A DNA stretch of 43,385 nt from CAZFUY01 sp964522445 (lineage in GTDB: Bacteria > Pseudomonadota > Gammaproteobacteria > SZUA-229), in the NCBI GenBank assembly GCA_964522445.1, contig CAZFUY010000009.1, positions 1-43,385 of the forward strand, read 5' to 3'. The number at the start of each line of letters is the position of its first letter. The stretch's first letter is position 1. A program made the translations under genes and the position numbers. The notes beneath the pieces are model-generated. The model saw only the letters and a program-made list of their open reading frames with translations, searched no databases and had not been told where the DNA came from. Below are positions 42,838 through 43,385 of the stretch, one piece after another.

Positions 42838-43385
42838 ATGGGAAATAGATTATCAAAAATATACACGCGTACCGGAGATAAAGGCACGACAGGCATGGGT
42901 GATGGTAGCCGCGTTGATAAAGATAGTTTACGTGTTGCGGCAATTGGTGATGTTGATGAGCTTAATAGTGTAATTGGCATGGTGATATGTAAATGCTCAG
43001 CAGGTGAAGTAAAAGAAAGCCTGATAACCATTCAGCATGATCTATTTAATCTGGGCGGTCAGTTGACGATGCCTGAATGTAAGCTGATTACTGAGCAACG
43101 GATTAAATGGCTAGAGCAGACTTTAGATAAAATGAATAAAGATTTACCCTCATTGAAAGAATTTATTTTACCCGGTGGAGGAGAGGCTGCTGTACATTGT
43201 CATCTGTCACGTACTGTATGTCGTCGTACAGAAAGAACACTTGTTGCCCTGTCAAAAGAATTTGAGTTTAGTAAAAATGTTATGGCTTATATTAATCGAC
43301 TATCAGACTTTTTATTTGTTGCCTGCCGTGTATTAAGTCGCCAGGCTGGAGAAGATGAGGTGTACTGGCAATCTGAAAGGCTTAA
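42838..43385 (+). CDS. PduO-type cob(I)alamin adenosyltransferase (3' end outside window)
   Basis: At least 182 codons open to the right edge. MGNRLSKIYTRTGDKGTTGM with GDGSRVDKDSLRV is the ATP-binding N-terminus of PduO/MMAB-type adenosyltransferases; FILPGGGEAAVHCHLSRTVC with RRTERTLVAL and YINRLSDFLFVACRVL are the other conserved blocks. Length suggests only a few residues are missing. AGG 7 nt before ATG is the ribosome binding site. It makes adenosylcobalamin from cob(I)alamin and is non-homologous to CobO in the same region. It is divergent from btuC. Confidence 0.93.
   Translation, partial: MGNRLSKIYTRTGDKGTTGMGDGSRVDKDSLRVAAIGDVDELNSVIGMVICKCSAGEVKESLITIQHDLFNLGGQLTMPECKLITEQRIKWLEQTLDKMNKDLPSLKEFILPGGGEAAVHCHLSRTVCRRTERTLVALSKEFEFSKNVMAYINRLSDFLFVACRVLSRQAGEDEVYWQSERL

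Noticed and set aside
1..43385. CRISPR arrays, tRNA, rRNA, prophage genes, full insertion sequences
   Set aside because: I saw no regularly spaced direct repeats, no tRNA or rRNA sequence, and no transposase, integrase or phage structural gene. The mobile-element signal is confined to short non-coding elements.

Overview
The window reads as the chromosome of an AT-leaning gammaproteobacterium. The evidence is an LPS core/lipid A block that includes a Kdo kinase, the TolC/PCMT/ThiC neighbourhood, a complete MoxR-DUF58-DUF4381-BatA-BatB/TPR-BatD operon, a YgiM-type SH3 protein and a BluB-dependent (oxygen-requiring) B12 pathway. A YeeE/YedE-type transporter hints at sulfur metabolism, but I cannot name a genus.

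Layout. 1-1250: edge of an unknown gene, a ParE/RHH toxin-antitoxin pair and a palindromic interspersed repeat. 1257-3270: thiC under a TPP riboswitch. 3371-10188: PCMT-like methyltransferase, tolC, LpxL-type acyltransferase, waaA, an exported pentapeptide-repeat protein, kdkA and a GT9 heptosyltransferase, i.e. envelope and LPS inner-core biogenesis. 10189-13170: an accessory island with a histone-deacetylase-family gene remnant, an AT-rich stretch with DnaA-box-like sites, two MITE-like elements and four uncharacterised small proteins. 13228-14436: YeeE/YedE transporter. 14645-21698: the MoxR/Bat operon on the minus strand.

21817-43385: a large cobalamin region. It holds nucleotide-loop assembly and salvage genes (cobU, cobT, cobC, cobV/cobS), cobyric acid synthase (cobQ), cbiB, the threonine-phosphate decarboxylase cobD, the uptake system (btuF, btuC, btuD, btuB and a dedicated tonB), corrinoid adenosyltransferases of two unrelated families (CobO and PduO), cobyrinate diamide synthase (cobB/cbiA) and bluB for the lower ligand. 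One cobalamin riboswitch precedes btuB. It appears to control a tightly packed six-gene minus-strand operon: btuB-tonB-cobO-cobB-bluB-phosphotransferase. The other B12 units have leaders too short for a second riboswitch. Corrin-ring genes and a recognisable L-threonine kinase (PduX) are not in the window. The APH-fold kinase translationally coupled to bluB is therefore the most interesting candidate for an undescribed function, namely supplying L-threonine phosphate to CobD. A GGDEF/EAL protein with a GAF domain sits between btuF and the end of that operon.

The intergenic DNA is rich in inverted-repeat elements of at least six different families. Several abut or supply the 3' ends of genes (tolC, cobD).
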